Under the pieces are notes generated by a model, which did not search any database, was not told the DNA's origin, and worked only from the letters and a program-made list of their open reading frames with translations. DNA of 64,000 nucleotides from Neocallimastix lanati (nom. inval.) (Eukaryota > Neocallimastigomycota > Neocallimastigomycetes > Neocallimastigales > Neocallimastigaceae): positions 695,501 through 759,500 of the forward strand of contig JACVTC010000060.1 of assembly GCA_016946835.1 (NCBI GenBank). The letters run 5' to 3'. This document shows positions 55,001 through 64,000 of this stretch, in pieces. Positions within the stretch are counted from its first letter, which is position 1. The number at the start of each line of letters is the position of its first letter. The position numbers were made by a program, and so were the translations under genes.

Positions 55001-57335
55001 CTCCTTGGTCATACTCTTTCTACTAAGGGTATAAAACCTATGAATTCTAAAATAAAAGTTATTGCTAATTGGTTACCTCCTTCTAATTTAAAACAGTTAC
55101 GTTCTTTCTTAGGGGCAATTGGATATTACCGGAAATTCATTAGCCATTTTGCCCAAATTGCTAAACCTTTATATGATTTAACAAAAAAGAATGTTCCTTT
55201 TGTTTGGTCTACCGAATCTAATAATGCATTTGAATTTTTAAAAATTCGTCTTATTAATGCACCTATATTGTCACCTCCAAATTTTGATAAACCATTTATT
55301 GTTCGTTCAGATGCATCTAAATCAGGAATTGGCGGGGTACTACTTCAGTTAGACGATGACAACATTGAGAAGCCATTATATTATGAAAGTAGGACACTTT
55401 CCAATTCTGAAATCAATTATAGCATTACAGAACTTGAGGGGCTTGCCGCATTTTACTGTGTCATGAAATTTAAACCTTTTCTCACTGGTAATAGTTTTGA
55501 GACAATTCTTTATACCGATCATAAGCCTTTAGTTTACATATTTAAAAATAAAGAACCTTCTTCATCAAGGCATGTCAAATGGATAACTGAGTTCAGTATT
55601 TTAAAAATTAAAGTGTTATATGAAGAGGGGAGGAGGAATGTAGTTGCTGATGCACTATCTAGATTACATTCTAACAATGAAAAATATATAATCAAAAATA
55701 TAAAAAATGATGATAAACATATAAAAAATAAAAATAAAAGAAATAATATAAAAAATTATAATAAAGATGTATTCAACCAAGTTATAAATAATGAAATTCA
55801 AAATTGTGAAATTAAAAATAATGAAGAAATTAGAAATAAGAAAAATACTAAAATTAATAAAATAAAAGAGTTAGTGGATGAAATTAAGATCAATAGTAAT
55901 AATGAAAATTACAAAATGGAATATGAGGAAATTAAAAATAATGTAAATAACATTAATAAGTTTAATAAGTTTAATAATAAATTACATAATAATAATAGTG
56001 AAAATAATGGAGTGGAAAATAAATTGAATGTGAATTATATGGTATTTCAAACTGAAGAAAATAATAAACATAGTTTTAATAATAATGATAATAATAATAA
56101 TAATATTAATCATGTTAATACTAATAATAATGATATTGATGATAGTACTGAAATACTAAATGATTTCTATAAAAAAATAATAAACCAGAAATTTGTATTA
56201 ATTGATGGAGTTCAGTATTATAAAGATAATAATGAATTAAGAAAAGTAATATTTAATGATAATGAAAAATGGGAACTTATTAGTAAAGCTCATTGTTTAG
56301 GACATGAAGGTAACTTTAAAACCTACCATCGTTTGAAAAGGAACTATTATTGGATAGGAATGAATAAGGATATCAGATTATTTATTAAATCTTGTCATGT
56401 ATGTCAATTATGTAAACCACAACCACCGAATGTATTTACAGAAGATTTAGCTACACCCCCAGGTCTACCTTTTACTCGGGTAGGATTGGATTTAGTTGGA
56501 CCCTTATACGAATCTTTCAGAGGTAATAAATATATAATAGTACTTGTAGATTATTTAACAAAATGGGTGGAAGCTGAAGCATTAGCCAAAACAGAATCAG
56601 AAGATGTCATTAGATTTTTAAATAATATATTTTCAAGACACGGGATTCCAGAGATATTAATTACTGATAATGGCCCGCAATTCATATCTGATAAAACAAA
56701 AGCTTTCCTAGATTTAAATGATGTCTATGTACATTATATTAGTACTTATCATCCTGCTTCTAACGGAGAAGTTGAAAACAGGAATAGAGAAATAGTCAAA
56801 TATATTAGAATTCTTAAAAGCCAATTTAAAGAATTAAGTAAACAAAATCAAGAATGGGATGATATTTTACCTAGTGCACTTTGGGCTTTAAGAACAACAA
56901 AAAATGAAGTTACTAAATTTAGTAGTTTCGAATTACTCTATGGTAGGAAAGACTTACAACCATTTGAATTAGCAATTAATATTGACAAAAGATTTCCTGA
57001 AGAATCAGAAGAAGAATATTTTGTTCGAAAATTTATTAATCACCATAATTGGATTTCTGAAGCAATCAAAAATATTGAAACTGCAAATGAATTATGGAAA
57101 GATAGGAGAAGACAGATTAAAAGATTAAGAAGTGAATTCAAACCAGGAGACCTAGTTTTAGTTAGAAATTTCAATCGAAGGAAACTAGACCCTTATTATA
57201 TCGGACCATTAAAAATAGTTAAACAGCAATTTAATACTGTCACAGTATGTGATCCTTATACGAACGAAATTGCAGAGAGAAACATTCATCTAAAAAATGT
57301 AATTCCATATATTAGTAATTTCCTAAATTATAATC

Positions 57336-57340
<5 letters not shown>
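51857..57340 (+). CDS. pol: Pol of gypsy element D (protease, RT, RNase H, integrase)
   Basis: 1827 codons after frameshift; the first ATG is at 51980 but there is no need for it. The N-terminal 200 residues are poly-Asn, then a basic segment (IAVAQKKGKN). The retropepsin has FLDSCASVNLI (Asp codon near 53330), again Cys in place of the Gly of DTG, and ILIGIDTL. A moderate Asn-rich linker (about 53680-54120) leads to RT: CVDYRKINN, IDLFSGYHQI and YIDD (54863-54874). RNase H has RSDAS, ELEG, TDHKP and DALSRL (about 55300-55670). A second Asn/Lys linker (about 55675-56160) precedes the integrase: AHCLGHEG and CHVC finger, GLDLVGP, TDNGPQF, NGEVENR and a GPL module near 57205. The poly-A run after the stop (57341-57377) is genomic, before the PPT. 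No stop or frameshift; judged functional. Confidence 0.94.
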
Positions 57341-57379
<39 letters not shown>

Positions 57380-57551
57380 ATGATATATATATAAAAAAAA
57401 AAAAAAAAAAATTTTGATATATATAAAAATATAAAAAAAAAAAAATATAAAAAAAATATTATAAAATATATAATAGTATTATTAGTTTAATAAATATTTT
57501 AATATGCTTATAGACTTCAAGGGACGAAGTCTAAGCTAAGTGGGGGCATCT
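57341..57551 (+). promoter_or_regulatory. 3' untranslated part of D with polypurine tract
   Basis: It comprises long A-runs, then GACTTCAAGGGACGAAGTC, a short dyad shared with C and similar to A, then AAGTGGGGGCATCT (57538-57551) as the polypurine tract immediately before the LTR. Confidence 0.7.
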
Positions 57552-58167
57552 TGATGCATGTCCAGTAAAAATAATAGAAAATAATAGAAAAATTATTTAG
57601 AAAAATTATTAATATAAATATTTATTAAAAATTAATTTTATATAATGAATCTTAAAATATATTATTAATATATTATTAAAGATAATTTATTATTATTAAT
57701 TATTAAAATATTAAATTAAATAATAATATTAAAAATATTAAAAGAATTGTTGATAATATAGTAAAATTAGTTATATTAATTATAACGGAGATTGAATGTT
57801 TAATTAAATGGATGTTAATATTAAAATAATTTTTAAATAATGTTAAACAATATGAATTAATAGTTATAAGTAAAAAGTTATGAATATTTATATTTATTAA
57901 TTAATTTTAGTGTTTCGATAAATAAAATTTATAAAATTAGAAAAAAATATAATTATGAAAATAATTTATAAATAAATATTTTCTTTTTTTTTTAAGGAAT
58001 AATAATAAAACATGTATTTTTTTTATGATAAAATATAATAAATAAAATAATAAAAGATAAATAAATAAAAAGTAAATATAATTATTGTAATATAATATTC
58101 TTGGAGTAATTCCCTTTTGCACAAACGCCCAACTAACATATACGGTATTTAATAAAATATCGTATCA
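57552..58167 (+). repeat. 3' LTR of element D (616 bp)
   Basis: No difference from the 5' LTR was found by eye over the whole length, including A/T homopolymer lengths. Confidence 0.95.
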
Positions 58168-58171
58168 TTTG

Positions 58172-59017
58172 TGTTACGATACAATTAAATAAAGAAAAAT
58201 TAAACTATTTAAAGAAAATATTAAAGTAAAAAATATCATTAACAATTATAAATAAATAATAAAAAATTGAATATTAAAATATTAGTTATAGAATATTATA
58301 AAGTTAAATAAAAATAATTAGATGTATTAAAAAATCATGTATTAATTATATTATTTAATATTGTAAAATTTTTATATAATATTTTAATAATTTAGAAAAT
58401 TTAAGTTTATTATATTTTTATTACTATATTTTTATTATTAAATTTTTATTATTAAATTTTTATTATTAATTTTTTTATTTTTATTTTTAATCCAATCAAA
58501 TAAATAATTTATTAGTATAAAAAAGAACAAAGTAACACAATACTTTTGTTCTCTCCCTTTTTTTCTTACGACTTTATTATTATATTATTTTTTTAATATT
58601 TTCTAAAAGTTAAATAATAAATTAAATAGTTTAAAATAAATTAAAATTTATTAAATAGTTTTTTCTAAATTTAATGTTTTAAAAGTGTTTAATTAATAGT
58701 TTTTTGTGTTTAGTGTATAATATTAAGATAAGTATAGTATAAAATTAGTTTAGTAATAGATTAGTTGTATTAAACATTTTATAGAAATAATAATAGATTT
58801 AGAGAAATTGTTTAGTTTAGATTAGAATAGTTTAGATTAAGATATTAGTTTAAGTTATTTTAACTTAGTTTAGATTCTTTTAGATTAGGATAGTTTAGAC
58901 TAAAATTAGAGTAGTTTATTAATTAATTTAGGTTTAGAATTAGAGAATAATATTTTAAATTTTTCCTTATTATTAGAATATATTATTTTATTAATAAAAT
59001 CTTCAGATCTTGTACCA
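58172..59017 (+). mobile_element. Solo LTR K (846 bp)
   Basis: It starts TGTTACGATAC, ends TCTTGTACCA and is flanked by TTTG on both sides (58168-58171 and 59018-59021). The left TTTG is at the same time the right duplication of D. It has TATAAAAAAG (58516) overlapped by the dyad AGAACAAAGTA/TACTTTTGTTCT (58524-58552). No other copy is in the window. Confidence 0.7.
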
Positions 59018-59070
59018 TTTGAGAATTATTGATACCTTTTGTAGGTAAATTGCCTTTTTTATAATAATTT

Positions 59071-60297
59071 TGTCCGTCACGAATACTAATGGATTTAGTA
59101 TTAAAATTCACTATTAGATCAATTGAAATTTAATTTCGTTATTGACAAAAATTATTTTAATTCCATTTTAATTATAAAAATAAATATTAGAAACATTAAA
59201 TAATTAGAAACCAAAGGGTTTGGACTAATTTTATTAAAAAAAATTTAATTTAATTTAACCCTTATGAATTTGACAAAAAAAATTAGAAGAAAAATAACGA
59301 TAACCCGACAAAAAATGGAAATATTATACAGTGATTTCCCGCTAAATATATATTCATTAGAAAGCTACAACTGAGACCTACATCATATATTAATTTCAAC
59401 CTTATAGGACCACTAGGAGACGAGATGTTGGACTTTAAACAAATTTCAATTATAAAAAAATAAATTAATTATTTTTAAATTGACCCTAAATTATTAATTA
59501 GTAAATCATATAAATAAAATCTCTTAACTTGAATTTATATTACTAATTTTTATAAACAAATATTAATAATTTTAAAAATACAGAATTAGTAATTAATAAT
59601 AGTTTTATGATATTTTAATTAAGTTTATAAGTTTTATATATTTTATTATAAAATAATTTATTCAATAATTTTCTAAAAGAGTCTAAGGAGTTCTTTATAA
59701 TTCTTAAAATTTCCGAAAGAGACTTTTTAATTAGTTTTAATATTTTAATTCATTTTATTTCTATTTTTATTTGATCTGATTATTAAATAGTTTTATTATT
59801 AAAATGTTTATGAATAATTATATAGTTATTTTATTATAAGATTCTTATCAATATTAATTTATTATTATATTTTATATAGTTTATATGCATGTATGAAAAT
59901 ATTAAAATTAAAATGTATTATTTAATTATATTATTAATTATTATTTTAGTTTAGTATAAAAAGGAAATGAAATTCCATTCTTTAAAATCTTTGTAAGATT
60001 ATTAACTCAATAGCCTTAACGTAATCTATAAAGTTAATATTAATTATAACAATAATATCTCTTAATATTAATCTTAGTAAATTTTTTTATTAAAATATAT
60101 TAAATAAAATTTTAATAAAGCATTAATCTTAAAAATTGTATTTCTTAATTAATAAAACTTTGTGTGTGTTATTAATTATTTAAATTTAACTAATTGTATT
60201 TATTAATACAAACATCTTGACCTGAACAACTTAACCCAAATTTGAGAATCTTTAACTCAACTCGTAACCTTTTTCAAAAAATTCAAATAAATATACA
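59071..60297 (+). mobile_element. Repeat R, probable solo LTR (copy 2)
   Basis: It matches copy 1 (11197-12416) over its full length with few substitutions, from TGTCCGTCACG to AAATATACA, and is inserted at the same place in the tRNA spacer (after ATAATAATTT). It has TATAAAAAGG with GGAAATGAAATTCC. Confidence 0.65.
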
Positions 60298-60812
60298 TAG
60301 ATATAAAACAAATATGTGTAGCAACATATTTGTATATTTGTATATTTGTATATTCAGATATTAAATTTATATATTATTATAATAATTTATATTATTATAT
60401 ATTTTATATTATTATTTATATTTTATATTATTTATATTTTATATATATTATTTATATTTCTTATATATATTTCTTAAATATTAAATTATACTTCTTATTT
60501 TAAAATATCAAACTTTATAATTATTAAAGTTTACATAATTAATATAATAGTTTATATTATTTATATATTATTCATATTAAAATATTATTATTTATTTATA
60601 TATATTATATTTATATATATAGATTTATTTATAATAATTATATATTATTAATACTTTACAGTATAATTAATATTAATTCTTATTCTTGTTTTTGTTTTTC
60701 TTTAGTAGAAATAATATTGTAATTATAAAAATAATAAAATATTAATAAAAATTATTAATAACTCAAATACACTTATTAAACCAGCTACAACATAAAGAAT
60801 ATCACATTAACA
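60298..60812. repeat. Repeat S and simple A+T sequence
   Basis: It begins TAGATATAAAACAAATATG, a motif also at 23248, continues as TATATTTATAT-rich sequence and ends CACATTAACA right before the spacer TTTTTGTCGCGTGTTAAG. It may be an LTR inserted next to R. No ORF. Confidence 0.45.
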
Positions 60813-61161
60813 TTTTTGTCGCGTGTTAAGATTTTAATATAATTTATATTTTATTGAAAGATTTACTAGGTTGATATATCTATATAGTAATATGCTATAT
60901 GGACACAAAGTAATAATAAATAATATAATTAAATAATTTGGTTTAATAAAAAATTAATTATGATTAACTTTAATAATTCAAATTATTTGATAATAGTAAT
61001 ATATAAAACAATATTCATTAAGCTAAGAAAATTAAAAAAATTAAAATATTAGAAAAAAAAATTAAAATTTTATTAGCAGCGGTATGTTTCGATCATACGA
61101 CCTGTGGGTTATGAGCCCACCACGCTTCCACTGCGCTACGCTGCTATTTTATGATTTTTAG
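60813..61161 (-). repeat. tRNA repeat unit 8
   Basis: A slightly shortened spacer (a deletion near 60850) leads to tRNA 8. The upstream flank of the tRNA, ATTTTATGATTTTTAG, ends at the F LTR. Confidence 0.75.
61074..61145 (-). tRNA. Initiator tRNA-Met (CAT), copy 8
   Basis: It is identical to the intact copies over 72 nt. Element F begins 16 bp upstream of its 5' end. Confidence 0.96.
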
Positions 61162-62144
61162 TAATAAATAACAAAATTATTAAATTAAAATAAATAATAA
61201 AAAAACAAATTCTGTAAATTCTGTCTAACTTAACCCAAAAATTAATCCATTCTAAAAAAAAAATTAAATCCATATTTAAGAAAAATTAATTAAATAAAAA
61301 TAATTAAAATAAAATAATAATAAATTAATTAATCATTAATAATTTTAATTAAAAACTAAAATAAATTAATAAATAATATTTTTCTAAGACTACAAATAAA
61401 CAAAATAATAAACATATTTAATAAATTATAAACAACAAATAAACAAACTTATAAACAACGCAAAATTAAAATTAAATAGTTAAATAATTTTTTAAGTTAC
61501 TTTTATTTAAAATAATGATTATTTTATTTATTTTATAACTCAACTTTTATAAACAAATTGTAATTAAAATAACATTTTAAAACTCATCTTTATCAACATT
61601 TTAATTGTAAATATTGTTTAATTTAATAATAAATTATTCTTTATTTCTCTTTTATTAATTTTATTATTTTTAATGTAAATAGTTTAAAATCAAAGAAAAA
61701 TATAAAAACATGTAAATATTTCTTATAAATTATTCTTTATTATTAATTATTTAATAAATTATTATAAATATTTTATTAGTTTTAATAATCAAAAGTATGA
61801 TTATTAATTAGTTAATAAATTATTATAAATATTTTATTAGTTATTAATAATCAATTTTATTATTAAAATTTAAAATAAATTAGTATAAATAATAAATATT
61901 TCATTTTATTATTTTATTAGTTTTTAACAATTATTTTATTAATTTAAACAAAATTAATTATTAAATAAATAAAGATTAATATTAAAATAAAAATAAATTT
62001 TTTTTAATAAAACATTTTTGTGTTTAATAATAAAACATATTTATTTTTTTAAATTCCTTAAATCAATTTTTATTCAGTATTTATCCTTTTATTCACTTCT
62101 GCAAAATTTAATTTTTGTAGATTAAGAATATTAGGTATAAATCA
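61162..62144 (+). mobile_element. 5' LTR of element F (983 bp)
   Basis: It starts TAATAAATAACAAAATTATT (TG of the relatives changed to TA) and ends GGTATAAATCA, one base before the primer binding site. Relatives are the fragment at 25314 and the reverse solo copy at 15534-16503. It has TATAAAAAC near 61701. Confidence 0.85.
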
Positions 62145-62145
62145 A

Positions 62146-62160
62146 TGGTGGAGAATCCTC
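62146..62160 (+). promoter_or_regulatory. Primer binding site of element F
   Basis: TGGTGGAGAATCCTC is complementary to GGATTCTCCACCA at a tRNA 3' end. It is followed by CCCCGGTGGTAAGTA, which also resembles a 5' splice site. Confidence 0.7.
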
Positions 62161-62643
62161 TTGTTGCCCCGGTGGTAAGTAAAATTTTTTTAGTTTAATA
62201 TTAGAATAAGCCTAGTTATTCAATGGTAATATTAAACAATAATTAATACAATAAATTAGTCTAGTTTTAGAATAACTCTAAATTATTCATAGTAATAGAC
62301 TCAAATAGATTTATCTAAATAATATGCAAATAAAATATTATAGCAATAAATTATTATAAATTAAAGTTATTAATATAAATTAATCAACAAATAATATACG
62401 TTAAATAAACTGCAAATTAAATTAAATTTATCTTTAATAATTAAATAAAAAAAAAAAAAAAAAAAAAAAAAAATTATTTTTTTAAAGATAATTAAATAGT
62501 ATTCATATTATTCAATTTAATTAAATAATAAAGTATATATTATAAGTAATAAATAATAATAATAATAAAATTTATTAGTAAAATTTTAATAAAAAAAAAA
62601 AAAAAAAAATTTATTAGAAAAATTTTAATATAAAAAAATTTTT

Positions 62644-62693
<50 letters not shown>

Positions 62694-63140
62694 TAAAATA
62701 AAATAAAACAGAAGAACTTTAAGAAGTTCTATTATAAAATTATTATTTATTTTTCAAAAAAGAATATTGTTGCTTTAGAAGCAATAATATAAGTAAAATA
62801 ATAAGTGGTTTCCGTGATTAGTTTATTCTTTCACAGTCGGCGCGCTGGGAAGCTCTGAACTATTCTACAAACGTATAAACGTGTAGGAGAATCACTGGTA
62901 CGAGTAGTACATGACGCCTGAGCAAGTGGGCAAGCTGGCTACGAGTATACTACCTACTTATTACTTATATTATTGGAAAATCGTAATTAATATTCTTTTG
63001 AGAATTATTAATAATAAATATTTATAATTTAACTTTTTATTATTCTTTAAATATTCAAATAATAAAAATTTATAAATACCATTATACTACTTTTTTATTT
63101 TTTTTTTTTAATATTTTCTAGGATATTATTGTATAAAATA

Positions 63141-63204
<64 letters not shown>

Positions 63205-63641
63205 AATAAATAAATATATAATAAAAAAAAATAAAATTAGAAAACAATAAAATTTAAATTAAGGAAAACAAATAAAGAAAAGAAGTATTTTTTTTTTAGT
63301 TGGAGGAACTGCTTCTGTTCTCTTGATTGATTGATACTTATAGTAGGAATCTCTTACCCTTAATACTAGTGTATTATTGCAGTAAGAGCTAACGGACTGT
63401 AGAATAAGAATCAATACGGGGGAGTAGGCGCTGATTATAAGTAGAGATCTACGTTAGGTGTAGACGTAGTGTAAAACTCCTATAATCAGTGGGACCAAAC
63501 GTCGTATTATTCTACAACCGTACTATAAGGACGGGAAATCATTCAAGATAAACTAAAGATAATAAGAATTAATAATTTTAGAAATATTACTACTGCTACT
63601 AATAATAATAATTAACAAAAAAAAAAAAAAAAAAAAAAAAA
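62161..63641 (+). promoter_or_regulatory. Structured leader of element F
   Basis: Most of it is A/T homopolymer, but two GC-richer islands stand out: 62815-62960 and 63300-63545. In the second, nested complementary segments form one long stem: 63398-63406 with 63508-63516, 63414-63418 with 63503-63507, 63431-63439 with 63481-63489, and 63449-63454 with 63464-63469. CGGGGGAGTAGGCGCT (63417-63432) matches the leader motif of A at 82-98 with one base missing. The hairpin-like CTACAAACGT/ACGTGTAG is near 62855. Confidence 0.65.
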
Positions 63642-64000
63642 ATGGAAACAACTACCAAAGCTATTACTTTTAGTAGATTACCAATATTAGGTGAAGAAAA
63701 AGTCCAATATGAAGAATGGAAATTCGCATTTGAAAATTGGTGTCGAAAATATAAAATTGAAAACGAAGAAAAGAATGAATATTTAATTGCCGTAACTACA
63801 GATAAAGCAAGAACTATTGTTATAAATTCTTTAAATAAAGCACAAGCTGACTCTTATGAAATAATCTTAGAAAACTTAAAGAAAAGATTTAAACCTTGTA
63901 CGCCAAAGAATGTAAAATTTTTGGAAATATCAACATTAACCATTAAGAAAGGTGAAAAAGTTTCCGACTTCGATACAAAATTCTTACAACTCTTAAATCA
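63642..64000 (+). CDS. gag: Gag of gypsy element F (5' part; runs off the window)
   Basis: ATG follows a 26-base A-run. 119 open codons are visible, beginning METTTKAITFSRLPILG and including QYEEWKFAFENWC and LEISTLTIKKGEKVSDFD. These align with gag of B (LELSSITIKKDESISDFD) and C, and this copy has sense codons at both positions where B and C have early stops. The window ends before the Asn-rich region, zinc knuckle and frameshift site, so intactness of the rest is unknown. Confidence 0.9.
   Translation, partial: METTTKAITFSRLPILGEEKVQYEEWKFAFENWCRKYKIENEEKNEYLIAVTTDKARTIVINSLNKAQADSYEIILENLKKRFKPCTPKNVKFLEISTLTIKKGEKVSDFDTKFLQLLN

Larger units (their letters stand above)
49007..58167 (+). 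mobile_element. Complete intact gypsy retrotransposon D (9161 bp)
   Basis: The 616-bp LTRs are at a constant offset of 8545 bp and identical by eye. There is a primer binding site, open gag, canonical frameshift signal, open pol, a polypurine tract and a 4-bp target duplication TTTG (49003-49006 and 58168-58171). This is the youngest gypsy insertion in the window and has no visible defect. Confidence 0.95.

Noticed and set aside
10628-61145. Idea that the tRNAi-Met array supplies the reverse-transcription primer of the nearby elements.
   Set aside because: A site for this tRNA would read TGGTAGCAGCGG; none of the primer binding sites in B, C, D or F matches it.
62161-62175. GGTAAGT after the F primer site as a true 5' splice site.
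   Set aside because: No matching acceptor could be supported in the A/T-rich leader and B has GATAAGT at the same place.

Overview
The window is eukaryotic, extremely A+T-rich DNA (long A and T homopolymers, AAT-encoded poly-asparagine) and contains no recognisable host protein gene. What it holds is a dispersed tandem array of initiator tRNA-Met genes on the minus strand (seven full-length copies plus one truncated copy, spacer unit about 434 bp) that has been invaded many times by LTR retrotransposons. The retroelement types (a Tf1/sushi-like chromovirus with a chromodomain, several Ty3/gypsy lineages, one Ty1/copia relic), the homopolymers and the base composition suggest a fungus, possibly an anaerobic gut fungus (Neocallimastigomycota). 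That assignment is inference; a dictyostelid-like amoeba is the main alternative.

Layout. 1-9630: element A, a Ty3/gypsy element with open gag and pol and its 3' LTR (the 5' LTR lies outside the window). 10211-12792: tRNA units 1-3, with a dispersed repeat R (probable solo LTR) between units 2 and 3. 12809-18074: a pile of solo LTRs: family J copies 1 and 2 in tandem, reverse-oriented C- and F-type LTRs, and J copy 3 with a nested LTR. 18145-23129: element B, a decayed gypsy element whose pol runs straight into a truncated tRNA. 23183-25310: tRNA unit 5, then a solo A-type LTR. 25314-29601: an F-type LTR fragment joined to element G, a dead chromovirus that is also fused to a tRNA unit. 29602-36818: tRNA 6, then element E, a complete minus-strand chromovirus with equal-length LTRs and a 5-bp target duplication. 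36819-39146: tRNA spacer, R fragment, copia relic H. 39147-46182: element C, a complete gypsy element carrying only three nonsense codons. 46183-48589: a small GC-rich island, an R fragment and unassigned LTR-like sequence. 48590-58167: tRNA 7, then element D, a full-length intact gypsy element with LTRs identical by eye. 58172-60812: solo LTR K, R copy 2 and repeat S. 60813-64000: tRNA 8, then element F (5' LTR, structured leader, start of gag).

How it fits together. Four of the seven full-length tRNA genes have an LTR starting 14-16 bp upstream of the mature tRNA 5' end, and a fifth has one at 29 bp. Two loci were hit twice at exactly the same short target (TTTG for D and K; GTCGC for J1 and J2). 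This is the position that Ty3 uses at Pol III start sites in yeast, and here it is exploited by several lineages within one repeated initiator-tRNA array. The gypsy elements A, B, C and D share a -1 frameshift signal (UUUAAAC or UUUAAAU, short spacer, stem with a GGGAG 5' arm and an 8-nt loop) linking gag to pol. Element E shows the 11-nt self-priming complementarity known from Tf1.
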